Source: JBBIPZ01 sp037442505 [NCBI: Deltaproteobacteria bacterium] (GTDB lineage: Bacteria > CALINM01). From it: a stretch of DNA of 30,979 nucleotides. The position numbers and the translations under genes were made by a program. The stretch is taken from NCBI GenBank assembly GCA_037442505.1, contig JBBIPZ010000026.1, positions 1 through 30,979 of the forward strand, written 5' to 3'. Under the pieces are notes generated by a model, which saw only the letters and a list, made by a program, of their open reading frames with translations, did not search any database and was not told the origin of the DNA. This document shows positions 18,868-28,066 of this stretch, in pieces. Position 1 is the stretch's first letter, and every line of letters starts with the position of its first letter.

Positions 18868-19452
18868 ATGAGAGAACTTGCCAATTTTCTTTTTGAAGTG
18901 GGTATGTTAAAACGGACCCCAAGAACTGGTTTCCAGTTTTTAGGCTCAGGAGAAGAGTCAGTTGCTGAACATATCCTTAGGACTGTATACATCAGTTATG
19001 TGCTATCTTATACGCATCCTAAGGTTGATAGATTCAGGTTGATATTAATTGCTCTTTTCCATGACTTTTTAGAAGCGCGAACTGGCGACCTTAACTATAT
19101 GAACAAGAAGTATAACGTCACTGATGAGACAAAGGCTATGGAAGATGCCTTAAAAGCCCTCCCTTTCAAAGAAGAAGTTGAAAATTTTTTAAATGATTTC
19201 TGGCAACAAGACTCTTTAGAAGCAAAATTGGCTAAGGATGCAGATAATTTAGAACTTCTCCTTCAGCTCAAAGAACAAAAAGACCTTGGTAATCCTTATG
19301 CTGATGACTGGATCAATTTCACACTGCAAAGGCTTATTACTAAAGCAGGCAAAAAATTATCAAAGGCTATTTTAGAAACCGATTCCACACAATGGTGGTT
19401 TGATAAAAAAAGTAAATGGTGGATTAACGCCAGGGAGGATTTTGAAAAATGA
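18868..19452 (+). CDS. HD-domain phosphohydrolase (YfbR/5'-deoxynucleotidase-like)
   Basis: 194 residues. The family-typical start FLFEVGMLKRTPRTGFQFLGSG supports the ATG at 18868. Metal-binding HD residues: H35 in SVAEH, H65-D66 in LFHDFLEARTGD, and D124/D126 in KDADNLELL. Relatives such as E. coli YfbR remove phosphate from deoxynucleoside 5'-monophosphates; this branch (short HD proteins with the LGSGEESVAEH segment) is widespread, with the substrate mostly inferred. Cytoplasmic, no signal. Its stop overlaps the ATG of the Rrf2 gene (ATGA), so both are in one operon with trxA. Confidence 0.85.
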   Translation: MRELANFLFEVGMLKRTPRTGFQFLGSGEESVAEHILRTVYISYVLSYTHPKVDRFRLILIALFHDFLEARTGDLNYMNKKYNVTDETKAMEDALKALPFKEEVENFLNDFWQQDSLEAKLAKDADNLELLLQLKEQKDLGNPYADDWINFTLQRLITKAGKKLSKAILETDSTQWWFDKKSKWWINAREDFEK

Positions 19453-19856
19453 GAATAACTAACACTTCAGAGTACGCAATAAGGGCAATTGTCTTTATGG
19501 CAAAAAATCCACAGAACTCTTATTCAGCTACAGAGCTTTACACTAAGGTAGATGCACCATTAAAATTTCTTGCAAAAATTTTGCAAAGACTGGCAAAAAA
19601 AAAGATTCTAAAATCACAAAGAGGAGTAAATGGTGGGTTTAAGCTTGCTGTTCCACTTGAAAGTTTGACAATATTGGATATAATTGAAGCAGTGGACGGA
19701 CCTATAGCTTTAAACAAGTGTTTAATTACTGGTTTCGATTGTGTACGGGAAAATTTGTGTCCTGTTCATCCTATATGGGATGAGGCACAAATGGTACTGA
19801 AGGATGTGTTGAGAAAGAAAACAATAGCAGAAATAGTTAACGAATTGCTAAAATAA
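19449..19856 (+). CDS. Rrf2-family transcriptional regulator (probable Fe-S sensor)
   Basis: 135 residues. N-terminal winged helix-turn-helix: ITNTSEYAIRAIVFMA, LKFLAKILQRLAKKKILKSQRGVNGGFKLA (about 35-65), then the family's ILDIIEAVDGPI. Three Cys follow in KCLITGFDC...NLCPVH, spaced C-x6-C-x5-C, the Rrf2/IscR/NsrR/RsrR type arrangement for an iron-sulfur cluster. It could sense oxidative stress, NO or Fe-S status; the exact signal is not readable. The start codon overlaps the HD gene stop. A thioredoxin gene follows 27 bases on, which fits a redox role (inference). Confidence 0.92.
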   Translation: MRITNTSEYAIRAIVFMAKNPQNSYSATELYTKVDAPLKFLAKILQRLAKKKILKSQRGVNGGFKLAVPLESLTILDIIEAVDGPIALNKCLITGFDCVRENLCPVHPIWDEAQMVLKDVLRKKTIAEIVNELLK

Positions 19857-19883
19857 TCTTAAAATTTAATTGAGGGGGGATTT

Positions 19884-20213
19884 ATGGCAGAAAATGTGAA
19901 AGCTATTAAAGACGTAGATTTTGACAGTGTTGTTTTGAAATCTTCAAAACCAGTTCTTGTGGATTTCTGGGCAAGCTGGTGTGGACCTTGTCGTATGTTG
20001 GCTCCTGTTATTGAAGAGCTTGCATCACAATACGGAGATAAGGTTGATTTTGTAAAGATAAATGTTGATGAAAATCCTGAAACTCCCAGAAAATACGGAA
20101 TCAGGGGCATACCAACACTTATCCTTTTTAAAAACGGAGAGGCTATAAACACATCTGTTGGAGCTATCCCAAAGGGACAGATTGAAGATATGATAAAAAA
20201 GGCCGGGATTTAA
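19884..20213 (+). CDS. trxA: Thioredoxin
   Basis: 109 residues, standard single-domain thioredoxin that reduces protein disulfides in the cytoplasm. The redox motif WCGPC is at about residues 33-37 within LVDFWASWCGPC, and the cis-Pro loop GIRGIPTLILFKNGE at about 74-88. No signal peptide. GAGGGGGGA gives a strong ribosome site before the ATG. Last gene of the HD-Rrf2-trxA operon, ending at a hairpin shared with the convergent rodA gene. Confidence 0.97.
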   Translation: MAENVKAIKDVDFDSVVLKSSKPVLVDFWASWCGPCRMLAPVIEELASQYGDKVDFVKINVDENPETPRKYGIRGIPTLILFKNGEAINTSVGAIPKGQIEDMIKKAGI

Positions 20214-20220
20214 AAAACCA

Positions 20221-20239
20221 AGACATTTGAAAAAGGTCT
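20221..20239. repeat. Second copy of the AGAC...GTCT palindrome
   Basis: AGAC, a 6-base A/T-rich half, GAAAAAG, GTCT. It is the inverted-orientation near-copy of 5879-5897 with two substitutions. It lies between trxA and rodA, both of which end here, just before the large hairpin at 20252-20281. Both copies sit in intergenic, gene-end positions. Confidence 0.4.
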
Positions 20240-20251
20240 AAAATCTTACTG

Positions 20252-20281
20252 GGTAGAGGTTACTGATAAGTAGCCTCTACC
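20252..20281. terminator. Bidirectional hairpin between trxA and rodA
   Basis: GGTAGAGGTTACT pairs with AGTAGCCTCTACC (13 bp with one G-T pair, loop GATA). Outer AAATCT/AGATTT arms (20241-20246 and 20282-20287) can extend the structure. It lies between two convergent genes and ends only 5 bases before the rodA stop. No long T-run follows on either strand, so it may act as an mRNA-end stabiliser as much as an intrinsic terminator. Confidence 0.6.
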
Positions 20282-20285
20282 AGAT

Positions 20286-21374
20286 TTAGGATGTTCTGCT
20301 TAATTTTAGCATAAAGCCCAATGCAGTGAGATGTACTATTAATGCTGTTCCTCCATAACTAAAAAGTGGCAAGGGAACCCCCACAACGGGGAAGAGACCG
20401 CAAACCATAGCAAGATTAACGATAAAGTGTAAAGAAAATAATATTATTATGCCTGAGCCTGCCAGAAAAACAAACCTATCTTTGATATTTTTTACCACCT
20501 TATACATCCAATGAATTAGCAGTAAATTGAATATTATATAAAACAACACACCTATAAATCCCCATTCTTCAGCAAATACCGAAAACGCAAAGTCTGTATG
20601 TTTTTCCGGTATAAATCCCAGTTTACTTTGAACACCTTTTAAATATCCTTTACCCCAAAAACCACCTGTCCCAACAGCAATGTTAGCCTGAATTGTGTGA
20701 TAACCAGAGCCTAAAGGGTCACTTTCAGGCGATAAGAATGCATAAACTCGCCTTTTTTGATAATCTTTTAAAAAATGCCAAAAAATTGGTGATAACAAAA
20801 GAACCAATCCAAAAACAGTTAATATAAGTTTTCTGTTTATACCTAAAAGTAACACCATAAAGAATGCGGTAAAAAAAAGTATTAATGCAGTTCCCAGATC
20901 AGGCTGCTTTGCTATCAATAACGTAGGAATCATTACGATTGTAAAAGGCAATATAAGATGGTGTAGCTTATACCCTCCATCACATAAAGGCATATAACGA
21001 TAGAATTTTGCCAGATAAAATATCGTAACCAGTTTTATTAATTCCGACGGCTGAAAAGAAAAAGATGCTGTCCCTAACCACCTTTTTGCACCATAAACTC
21101 TCTTGCCAGCTATTAAAACTAACACAAGAAGCAGTACACAAAAGATAAATGCTTCTCTTGCAGTATTCTCTATGTAACTATTATTAACAATCTGTATCAA
21201 TAAAACAGAAATTGTCCCGATAAATATAAAAATTAGATGTTTGTAAAACATTGATGACACACCATTTTCAGTGTATAGAGCACTATAAATATTTATGGTT
21301 CCTATTATAATAATCAGTAAAATTATTATCAAACCTTCATAAAAAAGCCTATTGCTGTTTGTGATATTTTTCAT
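20286..21374 (-). CDS. rodA: Rod-shape peptidoglycan glycosyltransferase RodA
   Basis: 362 residues with about ten hydrophobic segments, SEDS family. It polymerises lipid II into glycan strands for cell elongation together with PBP2. Family marks: KRWLGTASFSFQPSELIKL in the middle, GSGYHTIQANIAVGTGGFWGKG, the HTDFAFSVFAEEWG segment with the catalytic Asp region, and the closing FPVVGVPLPLFSYGGT. Its start overlaps the end of mrdA by 26 bases. Last gene of the mreB-mreC-mreD-mrdA-rodA operon. Confidence 0.96.
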   Translation of the reverse strand: MKNITNSNRLFYEGLIIILLIIIIGTINIYSALYTENGVSSMFYKHLIFIFIGTISVLLIQIVNNSYIENTAREAFIFCVLLLVLVLIAGKRVYGAKRWLGTASFSFQPSELIKLVTIFYLAKFYRYMPLCDGGYKLHHLILPFTIVMIPTLLIAKQPDLGTALILFFTAFFMVLLLGINRKLILTVFGLVLLLSPIFWHFLKDYQKRRVYAFLSPESDPLGSGYHTIQANIAVGTGGFWGKGYLKGVQSKLGFIPEKHTDFAFSVFAEEWGFIGVLFYIIFNLLLIHWMYKVVKNIKDRFVFLAGSGIIILFSLHFIVNLAMVCGLFPVVGVPLPLFSYGGTALIVHLTALGFMLKLSRTS

Positions 21375-23190
21375 TCTTGACTTCCTTTTTCAAAGAAAAG
21401 TATTTACTCATTACTGCTTTAACTATTGGCGCTGCTGTGCCACCACCGTGTCCGCCATGCATCACAAAGGCACAAACAACAATTTCTGGATTATATGCAG
21501 GGGCAAAACCGACAAACCACGCATGATCATTTTTGAAGCCAGATAATTTTACTCTTTCTTTAAAAGCCCTTACTTGAGCTGTACCTGTTTTACCCGCCAC
21601 AACTACTTCGTCAATATACGCAGCATGACCAGTTCCAGAAGGTTCGTTTACCACTCCAATTAACCCACTTCTTACAGCTTCTATTGTTTCAGGTTTTAAC
21701 CTTACATTTCTGATTATTGAAGGAACATTTTGTTTTATAACTTTGCCATCCTTGCCTTCAAACTGTTTTACAATGATTGGCTTTAGAACACTACCACCAT
21801 TAGCAAATGTAGAATAGGCAATAGCTAACTGTAATGGTGTCACTGCCAGATATCCCTGTCCAATCGCGAACGGTAGAGTGTCTCCATCATACCAGCGTTG
21901 GCTAAACTTTTGTCTTTTCCACTCTGGCGAAGGAACTACTCCGGACAATTCACCTTTTAGCTCCAGACCTGTTTTTTCCCCTAAACCTATCTGTTTTGCA
22001 TAATAGGCAAGCTTTTCAGGACCAACCTTAAGTGCGGTTTCGTAAAAAAATACGTCACAAGATTCTACCAAAGCCTTATGCACATCAACACTACCGTGAC
22101 CAGAATCCCTCCAGCACCTAAAATCCTTTGAACCAATGCGTTTCTTCCCATTGCAATAAAAACGAGTGTGCTGGTTTATAACCCCTTCTTCAAGCCCGGC
22201 TATCGCTGTAACAAGCTTAAAAGTGGAGCCTGGCGGGAATATTCCCTGCAAAGCCTTGTTTTGCAATGGATGAAATGGATTTTTTGCAATATTTAGCCAT
22301 TCCTCTTTTTTAAATCCTTTCACAAAAAGGTTAGGATCAAAATTGGGATGACTTACCATAGCCAATATCTCTCCTGTCATCGTTGAGATTGCCACAACTG
22401 CGCCATTCTTCTCACCCAAGGCTTCTTCTGCAGCTTCCTGAAGTGACCAATCAATAGTTAATTCTACATTACCACCTGCAACAGGATCTAATTTGTATAA
22501 CACCTTTTGCTTTTTACCATACGCGTCAACCTCTATCCTTTCTACACCATCAAAACCTCTCAAATATGGTTCAAAAACGTTTTCAAGTCCAGCCTTTCCT
22601 ATCTTTGTACCAACCTGATAACCTTTTATCTTTTCTAACTCACTTTTATCTATCTGTGATACATATCCTAACAAATGTGAAGCCAAATTATTAAATGGAT
22701 AGCTACGTTCAGAACGATAACTTATCTTAACCCCTTTCAATTTCCATTTTAATGCCTCTACAGCCACAATCTGTTCCCTTGTTAAGTGTTCAAACATTAA
22801 TACTGGATAAAATTGCGGAGTTACACTAACCCTTGCTTTGTATAGTTTCTCAACTTCTTCCTTAGGCAGATTAAAAATTTTGCTTAATTCAGAAAAGAGC
22901 AGGTCTTTATTGTTAACCTCTTCTCTTGTTATTTCAAGAATAAAGTTAGGCGCACTTGAAGCTATGATTTTCCCATTTCTATCCCTTATAAAACCTCTCG
23001 GGGCAACAATTTTAAAGTTTCTGATTCTACTCTTTTCAGAAAGCTCATAGTAGTAATTATGTTTTAAAATCTGAAGATACCAGAAACGCCCCAGTAACAA
23101 CAAACCAACGACCATCACTAAAGTTATAAACTGTGCTAACCTCTTCTCTAAAACCGGTTGAGCATCAAGAGTAACGTAAACCTTTTTCAT
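21349..23190 (-). CDS. mrdA: Penicillin-binding protein 2 (peptidoglycan transpeptidase)
   Basis: 613 residues, class B PBP. One N-terminal membrane anchor (about 20-40), a pedestal/dimer domain starting at APRGFIRDRNG, then the transpeptidase domain with the three active-site motifs: STFK at 322-325 (nucleophile S322), SCD at 377-379, KTGT at 534-537. It cross-links new wall in the elongasome with RodA. It overlaps the end of mreD by 26 bases. The ribosome site before the ATG is weak (AAAG), so translation is probably coupled to mreD. Confidence 0.96.
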   Translation of the reverse strand: MKKVYVTLDAQPVLEKRLAQFITLVMVVGLLLLGRFWYLQILKHNYYYELSEKSRIRNFKIVAPRGFIRDRNGKIIASSAPNFILEITREEVNNKDLLFSELSKIFNLPKEEVEKLYKARVSVTPQFYPVLMFEHLTREQIVAVEALKWKLKGVKISYRSERSYPFNNLASHLLGYVSQIDKSELEKIKGYQVGTKIGKAGLENVFEPYLRGFDGVERIEVDAYGKKQKVLYKLDPVAGGNVELTIDWSLQEAAEEALGEKNGAVVAISTMTGEILAMVSHPNFDPNLFVKGFKKEEWLNIAKNPFHPLQNKALQGIFPPGSTFKLVTAIAGLEEGVINQHTRFYCNGKKRIGSKDFRCWRDSGHGSVDVHKALVESCDVFFYETALKVGPEKLAYYAKQIGLGEKTGLELKGELSGVVPSPEWKRQKFSQRWYDGDTLPFAIGQGYLAVTPLQLAIAYSTFANGGSVLKPIIVKQFEGKDGKVIKQNVPSIIRNVRLKPETIEAVRSGLIGVVNEPSGTGHAAYIDEVVVAGKTGTAQVRAFKERVKLSGFKNDHAWFVGFAPAYNPEIVVCAFVMHGGHGGGTAAPIVKAVMSKYFSLKKEVKNEKYHKQQ

Positions 23191-23659
23191 ATATCTTTAA
23201 ACTTTGAGAATAAAGTTGTTTTAGAAATATAAATGCTGGATACGAAAATAGTGCCGTTATCAGCGCGTCAAATAAATACTCTGTAACAAGAAGTGAGGTT
23301 AAGCTGAACAACTTTCTAACATAAATAAAATATGCCAATGCCTTTAGAGATGTAAAAATAAAGGAAAAGGTAAACAAAAAAACGGGAGAATCAATAAGAA
23401 AATGCTCTTTCAGTAACTTAAAAATGTATTTCATTAAAACTGCTATAAATATATAAATCGATATCATGCCATACAGACTGCCAAAAATACCCCCCCATAA
23501 CACAGCTAAAATGTTGCCTCTGTAATCAGAAAAGTTAATCGAAATAAACACCAGTATAGCTATAAATATATCAATCTGAATGAAATAGCTACTCAAAAAG
23601 AAATTAACTGTATGAAAAAATATAAAAACCACATAAGATACAATAAATGCAATTATCAT
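23165..23659 (-). CDS. mreD: Rod shape-determining protein MreD
   Basis: 164 residues, almost wholly hydrophobic with about five membrane segments; the sequence is weakly conserved as usual for MreD. Recognised mainly by size, topology, GNILAVLWGGIFGSLYG and its place between mreC and mrdA. Membrane part of the elongasome. Its ATG overlaps the mreC stop by 4 bases and its end overlaps mrdA by 26 bases. Confidence 0.9.
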   Translation of the reverse strand: MIIAFIVSYVVFIFFHTVNFFLSSYFIQIDIFIAILVFISINFSDYRGNILAVLWGGIFGSLYGMISIYIFIAVLMKYIFKLLKEHFLIDSPVFLFTFSFIFTSLKALAYFIYVRKLFSLTSLLVTEYLFDALITALFSYPAFIFLKQLYSQSLKIYEKGLRYS

Positions 23660-24474
23660 TTCTTTTTCTCAAACTCTTTTATAACCATAACTTCTCTTAT
23701 CTTTAATACGTCAACAACAGGAATTACATTCGCATCCAGAAAATATGCGCCAAAAGGTTTGTTAACCTCTATTAAGTATCCCACAGGAATTCCAGGTGGG
23801 AATGACATATCAAGGCCAGACGTTATTAGCATCTCTCCCAATTTAAGTTCTTCAAAACGAGGCACATAGTTTATTTTCATTATAGATGTTCCAATTCCAG
23901 AACATAATGCAAGGACATTCGAATCCTGTCCTCTCACATCTACCGAAAATTCTGGGTCTACCATTAGTAACACTCTCGAGTATTCTGGATATACGGCGGT
24001 TATTTTGCCAACCAAGCCATCTTTTGTAATAACAGGCATTCCAGGCTGAAAACCTTTATCCTTTCCACCTTCTATCATTACATGTTGATGCCAATATAGT
24101 GGATTTCTTGAGATTATTTTGGATACTTCCATCTTAAAAGGATACTTGCTTTTTATCTGTTCAAGCTCATTCAATCTTTCAAAAGCCAATAACTTTTCTT
24201 TCAAAAACATGTTTTCAGCCTCTATTAACTGTTTTTCTCTTTGCTCTTTCATTAACATTTCGTATGCTTGGGAAAGCTGAGTATATTTCTTATATTTCTC
24301 ACCAAAATAGTCCAAAATATTAATCGACATACGAGTTGGAAAAAACAGTACTCTAAAAAAAGAGATGTTTGAAAATCTTTCTATCATCTCAACTTTAAAG
24401 AGAAGAGCTAAATTTAATAACAAAAAGGCTGCTAACAAAGTGATTAACAGCCTTTGTTTGTTTTGAACCTTCAT
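23656..24474 (-). CDS. mreC: Rod shape-determining protein MreC
   Basis: 272 residues. Short cytoplasmic start, one membrane segment (about 10-27), a coiled coil rich in Glu, Lys and Leu (about 60-105) and the periplasmic beta domain with EGGKDKGFQPGMPVITKDGLVGKI and VDVRGQDSNVLALCSG. MreC binds PBP2 and activates RodA-PBP2. It starts 3 bases after the mreB stop. Confidence 0.95.
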   Translation of the reverse strand: MKVQNKQRLLITLLAAFLLLNLALLFKVEMIERFSNISFFRVLFFPTRMSINILDYFGEKYKKYTQLSQAYEMLMKEQREKQLIEAENMFLKEKLLAFERLNELEQIKSKYPFKMEVSKIISRNPLYWHQHVMIEGGKDKGFQPGMPVITKDGLVGKITAVYPEYSRVLLMVDPEFSVDVRGQDSNVLALCSGIGTSIMKINYVPRFEELKLGEMLITSGLDMSFPPGIPVGYLIEVNKPFGAYFLDANVIPVVDVLKIREVMVIKEFEKKK

Positions 24475-24477
24475 CTC

Positions 24478-25572
<1,095 letters not shown>

Positions 25573-25584
25573 ATCTAAAATTGC

Positions 25585-27156
25585 TTATCGAACTTTTTCT
25601 TTTGCATGCATAACTTTAGCAGATTTACCTTTTACTACAATAGAATCTAAAGCAGTTATCACCTTTTCAGCCGCATCTTCCTTAACTTCAACAAAAGTGA
25701 ACCTATCGTGAATATTTATCCTTCCGATATCTTCACCTCTAATTTCTGCATTTTCTACAAGTGTCTTAAATATATCCTTAGGCAAAATACCATCCTTTTT
25801 ACCAATAGTTACAAATAACCTCTTTATTCCAGCATCTTTTTTCTCTGATGTATCGGTATCCATTCCCGCATAAATCATAAAAGAAGCTATAAGCATATCA
25901 AGCAAATCGTTTTTTGAAAATTGAGCGGCAAAATCATCCCGTAACTTAACTATCTCTTTTGCATTTTTTGTTTTAACATTATTAAGTCTTGCAAAAAAGC
26001 TGTTTTTCTTAACCTCTACAAGCTCTGTGGGATCTGGAGTTGGGCTTCGTTTTATCTTGCTTTTTGTAAGCCTTTCTATTTCCTGAATTCTTTTATATTC
26101 ACGTGGTGTAACAAGTGTTATCGCTATACCCTCTTTTCCTGCCCTCCCTGTACGTCCAATACGGTGTATATAATTTTCAGGATTTTGTGGAATACTAAAA
26201 TTTATAACATGACTGACACCAGAAACATCTATACCCCTTGCAGCAACATCTGTAGCTACCATTATGTTTATTTTCTTTTTTCTAAACTTCTCCATCACCT
26301 TTTCACGCTGGGCTTGACTATAATCACCGTGTAATGGTTCGGCAAGATATCCTCTGCTTTTCAATGCGTAGGCAACCTCATCCGTCTCCTTTTTTGTGTG
26401 ACAAAAAATCAGTATTAAGTCACCACCCTCTAAATCAAGTATTTTTGTTAATACATCCAACTTATCGTTTTCTTTAACTTCGTAAAAAATCTGTTTAATA
26501 TTAGGAACAACAATATTTTCTCTGCTTAAAGATACCCGCTCGTAATTCTTAATATACTTGTTTGCGATTGATAAAATCGGATTAGGTATCGTTGCAGAAA
26601 AAAGTAAACGCTGACTTTCACCAGAAACGTGGCTCAAGATGCGTTCTATTTCTTCTTCAAAACCCATATCAAGCATCTCATCAGCCTCGTCGAGAATAAC
26701 AAAAGATACATCACTTAATTTCAGTGTCCGCCGTTCGATATGATCGATTAACCTACCTGGTGTCCCTACAACAATCTGAACACCTTTTTTTAATGCTTTT
26801 ATTTGATTCTCAATCGATTGTCCACCATAAACTGGTAATGACAGGATGCCTAACTTCAACCCTACTCTATTAAGCTCCTGTGCAACTTGAATACATAGCT
26901 CTCTAGTAGGGACAAGAATAAGCGCATTGGGAAACTTCTTTCTATTAATTATTTCCATCAAAGGTAAACCAAAAGCTAAAGTTTTGCCGGTTCCAGTAGG
27001 CGCCTGTGCAAGGACATTTTTCCCCTCAAGTATCAGGGGAATAGACATTTTTTGAATCGGAGTTGGCTCTTCAAAACCTAACTCGGAAACAATTTTTAGA
27101 ACTTTTTTTGACAGGTTAAGCTCATTAAAACCTGATTTTACGTCTTTCTGATTCAT
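25585..27156 (-). CDS. DEAD-box ATP-dependent RNA helicase (CsdA/DbpA-like)
   Basis: 523 residues. All helicase motifs are present: Q motif EEPTPIQ, I APTGTGKT, Ia PTREL, II DEAD, III SAT, motif V region VATDVAARGID, VI HRIGRTGRAGKEG. After a linker of about 60 residues, the C-terminal 75 residues (RLFVTIGKKDGI.PKDI...DIHDRFTFVEV-type pattern) fit the DbpA RNA-binding domain of CsdA/DbpA proteins. Such enzymes help ribosome assembly and RNA decay, especially in the cold. The ATG is preceded by AGAAGGG. Same strand as mreB, 69 bases upstream of it. Confidence 0.94.
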   Translation of the reverse strand: MNQKDVKSGFNELNLSKKVLKIVSELGFEEPTPIQKMSIPLILEGKNVLAQAPTGTGKTLAFGLPLMEIINRKKFPNALILVPTRELCIQVAQELNRVGLKLGILSLPVYGGQSIENQIKALKKGVQIVVGTPGRLIDHIERRTLKLSDVSFVILDEADEMLDMGFEEEIERILSHVSGESQRLLFSATIPNPILSIANKYIKNYERVSLSRENIVVPNIKQIFYEVKENDKLDVLTKILDLEGGDLILIFCHTKKETDEVAYALKSRGYLAEPLHGDYSQAQREKVMEKFRKKKINIMVATDVAARGIDVSGVSHVINFSIPQNPENYIHRIGRTGRAGKEGIAITLVTPREYKRIQEIERLTKSKIKRSPTPDPTELVEVKKNSFFARLNNVKTKNAKEIVKLRDDFAAQFSKNDLLDMLIASFMIYAGMDTDTSEKKDAGIKRLFVTIGKKDGILPKDIFKTLVENAEIRGEDIGRINIHDRFTFVEVKEDAAEKVITALDSIVVKGKSAKVMHAKEKVR

Positions 27157-27185
27157 TTTTTCCCTTCTTTTTATTCATTTCTTAC

Positions 27186-27193
27186 AGTATAAT
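27186..27193. promoter_or_regulatory. Overlapping divergent -10 boxes (helicase gene and zinc-ribbon gene)
   Basis: Plus strand TATAAT at 27188-27193, 7 bases before the zinc-ribbon ATG at 27201; minus strand TATACT at 27191-27186 facing the helicase gene. Neither has a convincing -35 box. The two polymerase sites overlap, so the genes would compete for initiation. Confidence 0.35.
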
Positions 27194-27200
27194 TTTTTTC

Positions 27201-27413
27201 ATGCGCAAACAGAAAAAGTGTAAGAAATGTAATTCTTCTTTTACACGCGAAGAACATAAGATTAACAATTATAACATAATTATCGATCGCTGTAAATGTG
27301 GCTGGGTGCTTGTAGACGTCATTGATGATTTCAACTTCAGTCTGATAGAAAGTATTGACAGAAAGGTTATAGAAAAGATGCTAAAATCTGTTGCAAGCAC
27401 TGTAAAGTTATAA
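27201..27413 (+). CDS. Small zinc-ribbon protein (zf-TFIIB-like)
   Basis: 70 residues. CKKC near residues 7-10 and CKC near 31-33 followed by GWVLVD form a pattern close to the zf-TFIIB family, in which two Cys pairs bind one zinc; here the second pair is C-x-C rather than C-x2-C. The C-terminal half is helical and charged. Function unknown; such proteins are usually DNA- or RNA-associated or chaperone-like. No ribosome site; a perfect TATAAT ends 7 bases before the ATG, implying a leaderless message. Its stop is 2 bases from the hpt stop on the other strand. Confidence 0.75.
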   Translation: MRKQKKCKKCNSSFTREEHKINNYNIIIDRCKCGWVLVDVIDDFNFSLIESIDRKVIEKMLKSVASTVKL

Positions 27414-27415
27414 AA

Positions 27416-27925
27416 CTATTTCAAAACAAAAATATCTTTCAACTCTCTCATCTTCTCGTTATAATCCAGCCCATAACCAACAACAAACATATCATCAATC
27501 TCAAAACCAAAAAAATCTGCCTTCAACTCCTTTAATCTATTTTTCTTTTTATTTAGCAAACTGCATATATAAATCTTCTTTGCACCCTTACTAACAAAAT
27601 ATTCCTTAATGAACGATAACGTAATCCCGGTATCCAATATATCTTCAACAATAAGGACTGTTTTTCCTTTTACTTCACAGTTAGGCTCTTTTAAAATACT
27701 TATGCTACCTGTAGTTTGTGTCCCCTCGTAAGATTTAACCTGAATAAAATCATAAACAAAAGGAAATCTTAATTCTCTTAGCAGATCCGCCATAAAGAAC
27801 AAAGCACCTTTGAGAACCCCTATAATGACAACATCTTCGCTGTGCAGCAGTTGCGTAATTTGTGCTGCTATTTCTTTAGTTTTATCATTAATATCTTTTT
27901 CGGATAACAACAACTCAAGTTTCAT
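27416..27925 (-). CDS. hpt: Hypoxanthine(-guanine) phosphoribosyltransferase
   Basis: 169 residues, normal length. It salvages hypoxanthine or guanine with PRPP to make IMP or GMP. The PRPP-binding motif VLIVEDILDTGIT is at about residues 90-102; VVIIGVLKGALFFMADLLREL gives the PP loop, and FVVGYGLDYNEKMREL is the typical C-terminal segment. A -10-like TAATAT ends 9 bases before the ATG, without a good -35 or a Shine-Dalgarno sequence. Convergent with the zinc-ribbon gene. Confidence 0.95.
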   Translation of the reverse strand: MKLELLLSEKDINDKTKEIAAQITQLLHSEDVVIIGVLKGALFFMADLLRELRFPFVYDFIQVKSYEGTQTTGSISILKEPNCEVKGKTVLIVEDILDTGITLSFIKEYFVSKGAKKIYICSLLNKKKNRLKELKADFFGFEIDDMFVVGYGLDYNEKMRELKDIFVLK

Positions 27926-27993
27926 TCACTAAAGATATTACAATAAAATCAAAAAATTAGATAGCTTTATTTAATAAATTAATAAAAGATAAC

Positions 27994-28009
27994 TGACCTG
28001 TCCCCTTTT
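27994..28009. repeat. AAAAGGGGACAGGTCA motif, possible transposase-associated repeat
   Basis: The minus strand reads AAAAGGGGACAGGTCA in the otherwise AT-rich hpt-lptF gap (27926-28066). From memory, similar GGGGACAGGTC words occur around Y1/REP-associated transposase genes in many bacteria; no transposase is present here. Single copy in this window. Confidence 0.3.
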
Positions 28010-28026
28010 GCCCTTTTGAACTGCTG

Positions 28027-28055
28027 TTTACTAAAAATAGTTTTTGATGTATATT
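28027..28055 (+). promoter_or_regulatory. Predicted promoter of lptF-lptG (near-leaderless)
   Basis: TTTACT at 28027-28032, 17-base spacer, TATATT at 28050-28055, then 11 bases to the lptF ATG at 28067. No Shine-Dalgarno sequence lies between. The -35 word is the same as that before the HD gene. Confidence 0.5.
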
Positions 28056-28066
28056 AAGCTAAATTT

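Noticed and set aside
19573-19590. Inverted TTGCAAAA words (as in 5629-5790)
   Set aside because: They fall inside the Rrf2 gene, in codons for the helix-turn-helix (LAKILQRLAKK), and are explained by coding and A/T-rich codon use.
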